Below are positions 54,836-64,000 of a stretch of DNA of 64,000 bases, one piece after another (within the stretch, counting starts at the first letter, position 1; each line of letters opens with the position of its first letter). Made by a program: the position numbers and the translations under genes. The stretch is from an uncultured Prevotellaceae bacterium (GTDB taxonomy: Bacteria; Bacteroidota; Bacteroidia; Bacteroidales; Bacteroidaceae). The notes beneath the pieces were generated by a model. That model did not search any database, was not told where the DNA came from, and saw only the letters and a program-made list of their open reading frames with translations. The stretch is taken from positions 1 through 64,000 of the forward strand of contig CAMVOK010000016.1 of the NCBI GenBank assembly GCA_947169115.1, written 5' to 3'.

Positions 54836-55600
54836 TTATTTTTTATTTTCCTTGTATGTCTTAAACGCATTGTAGATGGAACGGCTCATTTTGGCAATGC
54901 CGTCTTGGGAGTTGAGGAATTGCTCCTCACTACGGTTGTTGATGTATCCCAATTCTATAAGGGCACTGGGCATGGATGTGTTTCTAAGTACCAGGAAGCC
55001 TGCTTGATATACGCCTTTGTTGACACGACCTGCGTGAGAGGCAAACTGCTGTTGGACCAATCCGGCAAACTTCACGCTTTGCTGCATGTACACATCTTGC
55101 ATCAGTTCGAATATGATGTAGCTCTCACTCGAACGAGGGTCAAAACCCTCGTATTTCTCCTCGTAATTTGCTTCCAGTGTGATGACGGAGTTCTCTCGTT
55201 TTGCCACAGCCAGATTGTCAGCAGCACGGTGCATGCCGAGGGTGTATGTCTCCGTACCATGTACCTGTGTGCCTTTTCGACCAGCAGCAGTGCTGTTGGT
55301 ATGTATAGAAACGAAAAGGTCGGCTTTATTCCTATTGGCAATGTTTGCCCGTTCGTTAAGTTCTATGAAGGTGTCTTTCTTGCGGGTATAAACAACTTTT
55401 ACGTCGGGAAAATTCTGTTCTACCAGTTTGCCGAAAGCTAGGGCAATGGCGAGGTTTATGTCTTTCTCCTTAGAGAAGAATCCGAGTGCCCCCGTGTCCT
55501 TACCTCCGTGTCCGGCATCTATGACGAGCGTATAGCTCCATGCTTTTGTGGTACATAAAAGTATGGTTATCAATAGGGCGATGATGTTTCTTTTTTTCAT
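54836..55600 (-). CDS. N-acetylmuramoyl-L-alanine amidase
   Basis: LVIDAGHGGKDTGALG...LFVSIHTNS...ALIELGYINNRSEEQFL. Confidence 0.95.
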   Translation of the reverse strand: MKKRNIIALLITILLCTTKAWSYTLVIDAGHGGKDTGALGFFSKEKDINLAIALAFGKLVEQNFPDVKVVYTRKKDTFIELNERANIANRNKADLFVSIHTNSTAAGRKGTQVHGTETYTLGMHRAADNLAVAKRENSVITLEANYEEKYEGFDPRSSESYIIFELMQDVYMQQSVKFAGLVQQQFASHAGRVNKGVYQAGFLVLRNTSMPSALIELGYINNRSEEQFLNSQDGIAKMSRSIYNAFKTYKENKK

Positions 55601-55618
55601 AGGTCAAATATGCAGGTG

Positions 55619-55626
55619 CAAAAGTA
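55619..55626 (-). promoter_or_regulatory. Putative -7 box TACTTTTG for the amidase operon
   Basis: CAAAAGTA on + strand. Confidence 0.4.
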
Positions 55627-55719
55627 GGAAAAAAAATTGATTGGTCAAAGAGGAAACTTGTTTTTATGCTTATAATTTCACCTATATTGGGTGATGTCCT
55701 CAGTCCTACCAAATTGTCT

Positions 55720-57978
55720 TTAATCCTGCTTTAGCCAGCGGTCGAGCCAGGCGAAATAGGTGCGTTGCCAAAGAATACCATTTTGGGGCTTCAGCACCCA
55801 GTGGTTTTCGTCGGGGAAGATGAGTAACTGTGCCTCTATGCCTCGCATACGGGCTGCGTTGAAGGCAGACATGCCTTGGGTGGCATTGATGCGATAGTCT
55901 TTTTCGCCGTGGATACAGAGGATGGGGGTGTCCCACTTGTCCACAAAGCGATGGGGGGAGTTGTCGTACGTTTTCTTGGCACGGGCAGTCATATCCTTCA
56001 CCCAGGGAGCATCGTCGTACTCCCAGTTTGAGAACCAGTTCTCCTCGGTTTCTGTGTACATGGCTTCAAGATTGAAGGCACCGTCGTGTGCAATGAAGCA
56101 TTTGAAGCGCTTGTCATGATGGCCAGCCAGATAATAAACAGAGAATCCTCCGAACGAAGCACCTACGGCACCGAGACGGTCTCTGTCCACATAAGGCAGA
56201 TTTTCGCAAGCATCGTCAATGGCTGCCAGGTAGTCCTGCATGCACTGGCCCGTCCAGTCGCCCGAGATTTCTTCCTGCCAGGCAAGTCCGAATCCGGGAA
56301 GACCATGGCGGTTAGGGGCAATGACCACGTAACCCTGAGCTGCCATTATCATGAAGTTCCAGCGGTACGACCAGAATTGAGATACTGGACTTTGCGGTCC
56401 CCCCTCGCAGAAGAGTAGGGTGGGGTACTTCTTGTTGGGGTCGAAGTGAGGTGGTTTCACTATCCAATAATGCATGTCCTCACCAGTAGTGGTTTTAATC
56501 CAGCGGGCCTCGCTGGAGCCTGCTGCAATTTGATTGAGGATGTGGTCGTTCTCGTGAGTGACTTGGGTTAACTCGACGATGGAATCGCCGAGCACGTCAG
56601 CCAGATAGAGGTCTGCAGGGTGCATGTAGTTGTGCTGCTCAACCAACAACTTGGATTTGCCTGGCACCAATTGCAAGCTGCCAAAGTCTGCCTGGAAGTC
56701 TGAGAGTTGCTTTACATTGCCCTCAAGGTCTGTACGATAGAGGTTCTCTGTGGCATGCCAGACACCGAGGAAGTAGATGGTCTCGCTATCGTCACCCCAA
56801 ACGAAGTCGTCGACGTTGGAGTCGAAGGATTCAGTGACATATTGCGAAGTACCCTGTCCGAGGAAATAGACACAGAGTCGCATGCGGTCGGCCTCATAGC
56901 CATCGCGCTCCATGCTTGTCCAAGCGATGTAGCGTCCGTCGGGCGAGAACTTGGGGTTCTGGTCGTAGCCCACCTTTTGTTCGATGTAGAATCCTCCGTC
57001 TTCGGCAATCTCCTGTTCTGTGAACATGCCGTTGCCTTTCTTGTTCACCGTCTGGTCGGCAAGCGTGTGCGTGGGGTTCACTTCGGGAGCCACGTAGTCG
57101 CCCGTCTTGCATAGGTTCATTTCTTCACCGCTCTCAATGTCATAGAGGAAGATGTCGGAGTCTGTGGAGATGCTCATCTGGAGTCCTGTCTTCTTGCGGC
57201 AGGTGTAGGCAATCTGCTTCGAATCGGGGCTCCATGCCAGTTGCTCGATGCCTCCGAATGGCTCCATTGGGCACTCGTAAGGCAGCCCCTCGAGGATGTC
57301 CTTTTCTTCTCCTGTCTCCAAGTTAAGGAGGAAGGGGTGTGGAATTGACTCCACATAGTGATCCCAATGGCGATACATGAGGTCGGTCACCAGTCGTCCC
57401 GTAGCCTTTGGCAGGTCGCTGGGGTTCTCCTTGATGATGTCGTGATAGGGTATGTACTTGATGAGGATGACCTTCTTCTGGTCAGGCGAGAAGAGGAATC
57501 CCTCCACTTTGCCATCCGTCTTGGTCAATTGCTTGCGAGCATAACCCTTCATCTTTAACCCTTCACCCTTCACCTTCATGGTCCAAACTTCGCCCTCTTT
57601 GGCAAATGCCAGCTTATCGTCACTAAGCCATACGGGGGAAGAACCAAGGCCGAGGAAAGTCCCTTCCTGACCTCCCCGAGGGGAGGAAATAACATCCCCC
57701 TCGGGGGATAAAAGGGGGGCTGTATAGATTACCGTATTGCTGCGGTTCTCTTCCACGCTGTAATAGCTGACTTGGTAGGCCACTTGCTTGCCATCGGGAG
57801 AAACAGCATAAGAGCCTATTCTGCCCATGGCCCACAGGGCTTCAGGTGTCATTACGTCACTCTCCAACTGGATGTCGCTTCGCGTGATGATATTCTCGTC
57901 TTGTTTAGAACAGGATGCCATGATAATCAATGCTAGAACACAAAACCATTTACCATTTAACCATTTACGATTTACCAT
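55720..57978 (-). CDS. S9 family peptidase (prolyl oligopeptidase type), lipoprotein
   Basis: LFCEGGPQSPVSQFWSYRWNFMIMAAQGYVVIAPNRHG...GAVGASFGGFSVYYLAGHH. Confidence 0.92.
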   Translation of the reverse strand: MVNRKWLNGKWFCVLALIIMASCSKQDENIITRSDIQLESDVMTPEALWAMGRIGSYAVSPDGKQVAYQVSYYSVEENRSNTVIYTAPLLSPEGDVISSPRGGQEGTFLGLGSSPVWLSDDKLAFAKEGEVWTMKVKGEGLKMKGYARKQLTKTDGKVEGFLFSPDQKKVILIKYIPYHDIIKENPSDLPKATGRLVTDLMYRHWDHYVESIPHPFLLNLETGEEKDILEGLPYECPMEPFGGIEQLAWSPDSKQIAYTCRKKTGLQMSISTDSDIFLYDIESGEEMNLCKTGDYVAPEVNPTHTLADQTVNKKGNGMFTEQEIAEDGGFYIEQKVGYDQNPKFSPDGRYIAWTSMERDGYEADRMRLCVYFLGQGTSQYVTESFDSNVDDFVWGDDSETIYFLGVWHATENLYRTDLEGNVKQLSDFQADFGSLQLVPGKSKLLVEQHNYMHPADLYLADVLGDSIVELTQVTHENDHILNQIAAGSSEARWIKTTTGEDMHYWIVKPPHFDPNKKYPTLLFCEGGPQSPVSQFWSYRWNFMIMAAQGYVVIAPNRHGLPGFGLAWQEEISGDWTGQCMQDYLAAIDDACENLPYVDRDRLGAVGASFGGFSVYYLAGHHDKRFKCFIAHDGAFNLEAMYTETEENWFSNWEYDDAPWVKDMTARAKKTYDNSPHRFVDKWDTPILCIHGEKDYRINATQGMSAFNAARMRGIEAQLLIFPDENHWVLKPQNGILWQRTYFAWLDRWLKQD
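57659..57720. repeat. GC-rich hairpin/G-run element (copies 8 and 9), inside the S9 peptidase CDS
   Basis: CCTCCCCGAGGGGAGG (57671-57686) and TCCCCCTCGGGGGA (57695-57708). Confidence 0.85.
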
Positions 57979-58009
57979 TTTTTTACCATTTAAACATTTA
58001 TCATTTACT

Positions 58010-58038
58010 CCTCCCCCTCGGGGGAGGTGGGGAGAGGG
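58010..58038. repeat. GC-rich hairpin/G-run element (copy 10), upstream of the S9 peptidase
   Basis: CCTCCCCCTCGGGGGAGGTGGGGAGAGGG. Confidence 0.85.
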
Positions 58039-58042
58039 GCTC

Positions 58043-59506
58043 TCATTTCTTCTTTACGGGGTCGCAGGTCAGTCCACAGCCAAGTTTCCTGAATATTTTA
58101 CGGTCAACCTCGCTTAACAGCACAGTAGAGTGGACTTGACAATCACGAAGTTTGGGCAGTTGCTCAAGTGCTTTGCGACAATTCTCGTCATGGGGGGATA
58201 GTACGGACAGGGCCACAAGTACCTCATCGGTATGCAGACGGGGATTCTTACCTCCCAGATATTCAGTCTTTGTCTTCTGTACGGGTTCTATCAGGCTCTG
58301 TGGAATGAGTCGAATCTCGTGATCAATGCCAGCCAGATGCTTTGTTGCATTGAGGAGTAGAGCTGCACTGCATCCCAACAGAGTGGATGACTTGGATGTG
58401 ATGATGGTGCCATCCTCCAACTCTATGGCAGCAGCTGTATGTCCCGTCTCCAATTTCCTTTCGTAGGCAGCGGTCGTTACAGGACGGAAAGCTGTAGTGA
58501 TTTTTGCCTGGTTGAAAAGCAGTCGTATCTTGCTCACTTCCTTTTCGTTGTCTGCCCCATCTGCCATTTTATTGGTAGCGGCATAGTAGCGGCGGATGAT
58601 TTCATCCTTTGATGCTTTGCTGCATACCTCGTCGTCGGATATACAGAAACCTACCATGTTTACGCCCATGTCCGTGGGTGACTTGTAGGGGTTTTCTCCA
58701 TAAATACCCTCGAACAGTGCATTGAGGACGGGGAAAATCTCGATGTCGCGATTGTAGTTGACTGCCGTTTTTCCGTATGCTTCCAGATGGAAGGGGTCAA
58801 TCATATTTACGTCGTTGAGGTCGGCAGTGGCCGCCTCGTAGGCGATGTTAACGGGATGCTTCAGTGGGAGATTCCATACGGGGAAGGTCTCAAACTTAGC
58901 ATAACCGGATCGAATGCCACGCTTGTTCTCGTTATAGAGTTGAGAGAGACAAGTTGCCATCTTGCCACTACCAGGGCCTGGGGCAGTGACTATGACTAAT
59001 GGATGTGTGGTCTCCACATAATCGTTCTTTCCAAAACCTTGGTCGCTGGCAATGATATCCACATTATGAGGATAGCCATCAATGAGATAATGAACATAGG
59101 ACTTGATGCCCATACGTTCCAGGCGGTGGCGGAATTGGTCGGCAGTGTGCTGACCATTGTAATGTGTGATGACCACACTGCCTACCGTGAACTGCCGTTG
59201 CATAAACTCTTCGCGAAGTCGGAGAACGTCTTCATCGTAGGTGATGCCCAAGTCGGCACGTATTTTATTCTTTTCAATATCTTCGGCACTGATGACGATG
59301 ACAATTTCCAGTTGATCCCTTAACTGGGCAAACATGCGGAGCTTGGAGTCGGGTTTGAAACCAGGCAATACACGCGATGCATGGTGGTCGTCGAAGAGTT
59401 TGCCACCCAGTTCCAGATATAGTTTTCCATCGAACTGTGCGATACGCTCACGTATGTGCTCACTTTGTATCTTGAGATACTTCTCGTTGTCGAAACCTAT
59501 CTTCAT
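58043..59506 (-). CDS. DUF1846 family protein
   Basis: [59 protein letters not shown]-like. Confidence 0.95.
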   Translation of the reverse strand: [487 protein letters not shown]

Positions 59507-59535
59507 CTTACATTTGGCATTTGGTCGTTTAGTAT

Positions 59536-61401
59536 TTAGTGCTTACGCATCTTTTGCTGCTCTTCAGCCATCTTCTGCATGGCCTCCAGTCTGGCAGCCA
59601 AGCCACCCATCTTCTTGGGGTCGTTAGCATGGCGAGCCTTATAGTCATCGAGTTGAGCACGCAATTTTTTGTCGTCAGTGAAACGACGGAGTGCCCACAT
59701 AATGAGGATGGTGGTCAGTCCACTGAGGAAATAGTAGTAGGAGAGACCTGATGAATAGTCGTTGAACATGAAGAAGAAGGCAACTGGCATGATGCCCATC
59801 ATCCACTGCATCATCTTCATCTGTTGTTGCTGTTCGGCCGACATCATGGCATTGCTCTGTTGTTGACGCATGGAGATGAACGTGTTTACAATGTTGGTTA
59901 CAGAGAACAGAAGGCAGAAGATGCTGATGTGATTGCCGATAAGCCAGAGGTCTTTGCTCCAACGGATGATATCGTCGTAGGCACTGAGGTCGTCGGCCCA
60001 AAGGAAACTCTGTCCGCGAAGTTCAATGGCGTTGGGGATGAAGTTGAAGAGGGCAATCCAGATGGGCATCTGTATGAGCATAGGCAGACAGCCACCCATG
60101 GGCGAGACTCCATATTGCGAGTAGAGTTGCATCATCTCTTGTTGCTTCTTCATGGCATCCTCCTGTTTCGGGTATTTGGCGTTGATTTTGTCCATTTCGG
60201 GTTTCAGAACACGCATACGGGCACTGGCCAAATAACTCTTCTTTGTTGCAGGATAAACCAAAGCCTTAACGATGAGGGTGAGCAACAACAGCACGATACC
60301 CATGTTCAGACCAAAGCCTGTGAGCCAGTCGAAGAGGTAAAGGATGAAGAAACGGTTAATCCATTTAACGATAGGCCAACCGAAATATACGAGATTCTGT
60401 AGCTCTAAATCCTTGTCTGAGAGACTGAGTTTGTTGGTCGCCTTCAGGGTATGGAAGTCGTTGGGACCTAAGTAAAACTGCATTTCGGTTGGTTGCTTGC
60501 CTGTGGGGTCAAACTGTGTCTGCATCTGTGCACGGTACAGTTTCAGGTAGCCGCTGTTTTTTTCTTGTGGCGTGCTAGTAAGACTAACATTCTTGAAGTC
60601 TTGATGAGCAATGATAAGGGCAGAGAAGAACTGGTCCTTGAAGTCAATCCAGTCCAATGACTTTTCAATGTCCTTGGAAACGTCTTTCATTTCATCAAGT
60701 TTCTTGGTTCCTTCGTCCTTTATTTTATAAGTCAGTGCAGCATAGCGGTTCTCGAACGAGCCACCCTTTTCCTGCTGCTGGGCTAGATTCTCCCAGTAGA
60801 TGTCGATTGTGTTCATCGATGGGGCAAACAGATTGGCAATTCCTTCGCTCTCGATGATGAAGTCGAGCATGTAAGAATCGGGCTGTAGATGATATTTCAG
60901 GTTAAGAGAACCACTGCCAATGGCTGCGGTTAGTGTTAGTGTGCTATCTGTTTGTTCTGTGGCTTGGAAGTAAATTTCGTCACTGGATATGTTCTCGTTT
61001 TTGGCTGCCATAGCATAGCGGAATTTGCTTTCTTCCTTCGAGAGCAACACCACATCCTGCTTCTCTTGATTCTTATATTCCTTCAGAGTGGCATTTTCCA
61101 ACACGCCACCCAGGGTGCTGATGCCTACAGAAAGATGTTCGTTCTGCAACGTGATGGTCTCTGCTGTCCCTTGTTTAACTGCAAAGAATGCCGACGTGCT
61201 GTCCACAATTTCCTGTTTTTCCGTATTGGCTTCCATGGCTTTCTTTTCCAGTTCTGCCTGCGCCTTTGCTTGTTCCACCTGTGCGATGCTGTCCTGACGT
61301 GCCATCTCTGCCAATTGTGCTTCGCTGGGACGGCTCCAGTAACTGAAGCCAATCATTACTAATATGATTAGAATGAATCCTGTGATAGTGTTTTTGTCCA
61401 T
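59536..61401 (-). CDS. yidC: Membrane protein insertase YidC
   Basis: MDKNTITGFILIILVMIGFSYW; QMPIWIALFNFIPNAIELRGQSFLWADDLSAYD. Confidence 0.97.
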   Translation of the reverse strand: MDKNTITGFILIILVMIGFSYWSRPSEAQLAEMARQDSIAQVEQAKAQAELEKKAMEANTEKQEIVDSTSAFFAVKQGTAETITLQNEHLSVGISTLGGVLENATLKEYKNQEKQDVVLLSKEESKFRYAMAAKNENISSDEIYFQATEQTDSTLTLTAAIGSGSLNLKYHLQPDSYMLDFIIESEGIANLFAPSMNTIDIYWENLAQQQEKGGSFENRYAALTYKIKDEGTKKLDEMKDVSKDIEKSLDWIDFKDQFFSALIIAHQDFKNVSLTSTPQEKNSGYLKLYRAQMQTQFDPTGKQPTEMQFYLGPNDFHTLKATNKLSLSDKDLELQNLVYFGWPIVKWINRFFILYLFDWLTGFGLNMGIVLLLLTLIVKALVYPATKKSYLASARMRVLKPEMDKINAKYPKQEDAMKKQQEMMQLYSQYGVSPMGGCLPMLIQMPIWIALFNFIPNAIELRGQSFLWADDLSAYDDIIRWSKDLWLIGNHISIFCLLFSVTNIVNTFISMRQQQSNAMMSAEQQQQMKMMQWMMGIMPVAFFFMFNDYSSGLSYYYFLSGLTTILIMWALRRFTDDKKLRAQLDDYKARHANDPKKMGGLAARLEAMQKMAEEQQKMRKH

Positions 61402-61450
61402 ATACTTTGTTTTCTTCTATTATAAATGTATTGTTCTTAATTTTAAGTCG

Positions 61451-61458
61451 CAAATATA
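61451..61458 (-). promoter_or_regulatory. Putative -7 box TATATTTG for yidC
   Basis: CAAATATA on + strand. Confidence 0.4.
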
Positions 61459-61501
61459 CAAAAAAAACTGGAAAGATGCCGTGGATTTACTATAAAATAA
61501 C

Positions 61502-61509
61502 TAACTTTG
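61502..61509 (+). promoter_or_regulatory. Putative -7 box TAACTTTG for the DUF3078 gene
   Basis: 20 nt upstream of ATG 61530. Confidence 0.5.
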
Positions 61510-61529
61510 GGCCATAAATTTGAATACAG

Positions 61530-62933
61530 ATGAAGAAAAAACTATTCGTGGCTGTGGCTATGGCCAGCAGTGTATGCTTTGCACAAGAGAGTTTAACCGA
61601 CAGTATCACTACTCTTTATGAGCAGAAAATGTCGGAATTAATTGAGGCGTATGAATTGGATGCCCAACAGGTGGCCAAGCGGGCGGAAACCGTATCGCTT
61701 AGTCCCTATTATTTTCGTTTGATGACTCCCGGCACGTATTATAGCAGTGCCGTTCAGCAGATGATGAACATCGATTGGCCAGAGGCCGGTACTCCGGGTA
61801 AAACTCTGGTTCCTGCTGTGGAAGCTGTGAAAATGTCAGATCAGGTGTTGACAAACCTCTATGTACATAATCCTTCCTTGGTAACTTATACCGAGGCTCC
61901 CAGTGATGAGACTCCCATCTTGCGTGAGGAACTTGAGACCCCGATAACGGTTGTGGAACCCAAGTTGTCGGAAATGGCCGTAGATGTTGATTTGGATACA
62001 GAGGTGGCTGATACCGTTGCTTTTGTGGCAAAGAAACCCAATTTCTGGAAAATTTCAGGTAATGGTTCGTTGCAGTTTACCCAGTCTTATTTCTCCGAGA
62101 ACTGGTACCAAGGCGGTGAGAACAACTATGCGGGTATTGGTATGCTCACTCTGGAGGCTAACTACGACAATAAACAGAAGATTCAGTGGGACAATAAACT
62201 GGAGGCTCAACTTGGTTTCCAGACCGTTACCAACGATGAGCATAAGGCTCGTGTTACCAGTAACCTTCTTCGCCTGACATCGAAGATTGGTTATAAGGCC
62301 ATTAAGAACTGGTTCTATACAGGACAGCTGATGACTTATACGCAGGTGGCTCCTTTCTACGAAAAGAATCCTTTGAAAGATGATGGTTCCTACGATTTGA
62401 AGCCATGGAAGGCCCGTTTCGGTACTCCTTGGTATCTGACCCTCTCTGTCGGTATGGACTATAAGTACAAGAGTAAAAATGGAAAGGTTGACCTTTCAGT
62501 TTACGTTTCTCCCGTTGCTTATTATATGACTTATGTTGAGCGTTTAGGTGCTCTCAGTGGTAATCCGACAGCTCCGGATTATAACCCTCGTTACTATGGT
62601 GATATGTATGGTATCAACGAGGATGCCGACGGAATCTACACCTCACACTCATTCCACAAGTTCGGTCCTAACTTTACGATAAACTCCAAGATTCAGGTCA
62701 TGAAGAACGTATTGTGGACAAGTCGTCTCTACTGGTTCTCCAACTTCCACAGCACGCTGGTGGAATGGGAAAACACCCTCGACTTCACCATCAATAAATA
62801 TCTCTCGGCCAAGTTCTATGCCTATCCTCGCTTTGACGATAGTAGTACAAAATACAGGAACCCGAAGAAGCACAGAGGTGACTATATGATGTTCAAGGAG
62901 TGGCTGAGTCTGGGAGTGAGCTACAAGTTCTGA
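61530..62933 (+). CDS. DUF3078-like exported protein
   Basis: Signal peptide; [60 protein letters not shown]. Confidence 0.82.
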   Translation: MKKKLFVAVAMASSVCFAQESLTDSITTLYEQKMSELIEAYELDAQQVAKRAETVSLSPYYFRLMTPGTYYSSAVQQMMNIDWPEAGTPGKTLVPAVEAVKMSDQVLTNLYVHNPSLVTYTEAPSDETPILREELETPITVVEPKLSEMAVDVDLDTEVADTVAFVAKKPNFWKISGNGSLQFTQSYFSENWYQGGENNYAGIGMLTLEANYDNKQKIQWDNKLEAQLGFQTVTNDEHKARVTSNLLRLTSKIGYKAIKNWFYTGQLMTYTQVAPFYEKNPLKDDGSYDLKPWKARFGTPWYLTLSVGMDYKYKSKNGKVDLSVYVSPVAYYMTYVERLGALSGNPTAPDYNPRYYGDMYGINEDADGIYTSHSFHKFGPNFTINSKIQVMKNVLWTSRLYWFSNFHSTLVEWENTLDFTINKYLSAKFYAYPRFDDSSTKYRNPKKHRGDYMMFKEWLSLGVSYKF

Positions 62934-63517
62934 TTGATAGATTCGATATAGTTTAGTACATCTTCGCGACCCAGACGGGTTTCGCTGCTTGTAATAAAAT
63001 GGGGGGGTAATTCCTCCCATTGTTCTTTTAGTGCATTCAGGTAAGCAGCCACATTGGTGTTTAGTTTGCTTTTGCTTAATTTGTCGGCTTTTGTGAAGAT
63101 GATGCTGAAGGGTATGGCGTTCTCGCCCAGCCATTCCATGAACTCAAGGTCAATCTTCTGGGGTTCGTGTCGGCTGTCGATGAGCAAGAAGAGGTTTACC
63201 ATTTGCTCGCGTTGCAGGATGTAGGAGTATATCATCTCTACCAGTTTGTCCTGATCCTTCTTGCTTCGTTTGGCAAATCCATAGCCAGGGAGGTCCACAA
63301 TGTACCATTCGTCGTTTATCCTGAAATGGTTAATGAGCATGGTCTTACCTGGGGTCGCGGAGGTCTTGGCCAGTCCGTTCTTTCCTGTAAGCATGTTTAT
63401 CAAACTCGACTTTCCTACATTGCTTCGTCCAATGAAGGCATATTCTGCCTCATGCGTTTGTGGGCATTGGCTTACCTGACTGTTGCTGACAATAAATTCG
63501 GCTTTCTTGATTATCAT
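62921..63517 (-). CDS. engB: Ribosome biogenesis GTPase YsxC/EngB
   Basis: [42 protein letters not shown]...[13 protein letters not shown]. Confidence 0.97.
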   Translation of the reverse strand: MIIKKAEFIVSNSQVSQCPQTHEAEYAFIGRSNVGKSSLINMLTGKNGLAKTSATPGKTMLINHFRINDEWYIVDLPGYGFAKRSKKDQDKLVEMIYSYILQREQMVNLFLLIDSRHEPQKIDLEFMEWLGENAIPFSIIFTKADKLSKSKLNTNVAAYLNALKEQWEELPPHFITSSETRLGREDVLNYIESINQNL

Positions 63518-63521
63518 ATCT

Positions 63522-64000
63522 TTAGTCGGTGTTTACGGTTATCGTGTATTGGTGCACTTTACTTGTTGCCTTCTCAATGCTGTTCATGCAATATCGATTA
63601 CGGAATTCGCCATTGTACCCTTCGAGGTCACAGCTGCCCCACCAGGGTTCTATGCATACAAATGGGGCGCATCCGCCATTGGGAGCCCATAGGGCAAGAA
63701 CGGGAGAGTCGAAACTCAGTCTGACGATTTCTTTTTTGTCCTTATTATACAATACACACGTGTGTGCAATGCCTCTTGTGTCCAGAATGGTATCACAGTC
63801 GAAGGTGTGATGCCTTAGTGGAAGTAGTCCCTCTTCGTTCAGAGGTACATCGAAGGACCCTTCCGGCCATAAATAACCTCCAGGTCTCAGACCGTTACTT
63901 ACTAATTTGTCAGTAATGTCGAATCCCAAATAACCATGGGGATACTTGTCATTTTTGCTGTCAAAATCAGGTAGGTTAAAGGCTGGGTGCGCTCCTATCT
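63522..64000 (-). CDS. Aldose 1-epimerase family protein (5' part beyond the window edge)
   Basis: ...[20 protein letters not shown]...[24 protein letters not shown]; reading frame open to the window end. Confidence 0.8.
   Translation of the reverse strand, partial: IGAHPAFNLPDFDSKNDKYPHGYLGFDITDKLVSNGLRPGGYLWPEGSFDVPLNEEGLLPLRHHTFDCDTILDTRGIAHTCVLYNKDKKEIVRLSFDSPVLALWAPNGGCAPFVCIEPWWGSCDLEGYNGEFRNRYCMNSIEKATSKVHQYTITVNTD

Overview
The 64 kb window is a mostly minus-strand chromosomal segment that looks like a Bacteroidales genome, probably Prevotella-like. This is inferred from TAnnTTTG promoter boxes, Porin_10/DUF4468/DUF3078-type proteins, BspA-like LRRs and surface proteins with a Bacteroidetes-style C-terminal 'FDLNGRRV...KGLYIKNGKK' tail. 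The gene content is largely housekeeping: lysA-lysC, ftsE-like, hisIE-hisF-hisA-hisH, ruvC, a 2-oxoacid:ferredoxin oxidoreductase operon, a MacA/MacB/TolC-type efflux set, a Dna2-like nuclease-helicase, MltF-like transglycosylase, udk, a lipid kinase, mfd, a sigma-54 activator, lptE-like, secG, dnaA, an MCE protein, amidase, S9 peptidase, DUF1846, yidC and engB. No rRNA, tRNA, IS transposase or CRISPR array was recognised. The unusual material is mostly non-coding. (1) Six intergenic arrays have the same 22-23 bp period, and nearly all have a dyad-symmetric core, but five different unit sequences. (2) Two homologous tandem small ORFs (58 and 46 aa), absent from the ORF track, lie directly behind an 887-aa surface protein and are followed by a terminator-like hairpin. 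(3) A dispersed GC-rich hairpin plus G-run element (consensus about CTCCCC-TCGG-GGGAGGTTGGGAGGGG) is found between genes and also in frame inside conserved genes (ruvC, mfd, S9 peptidase, lptE-like, DedA, DUF4286). (4) A roughly 140-nt multi-stem structured element lies upstream of the surface protein gene. (5) A 1-kb repeat island (about 18.6-19.6 kb) contains a perfect 26-bp nested inverted repeat. All family names come from reading the sequences; no search was run.
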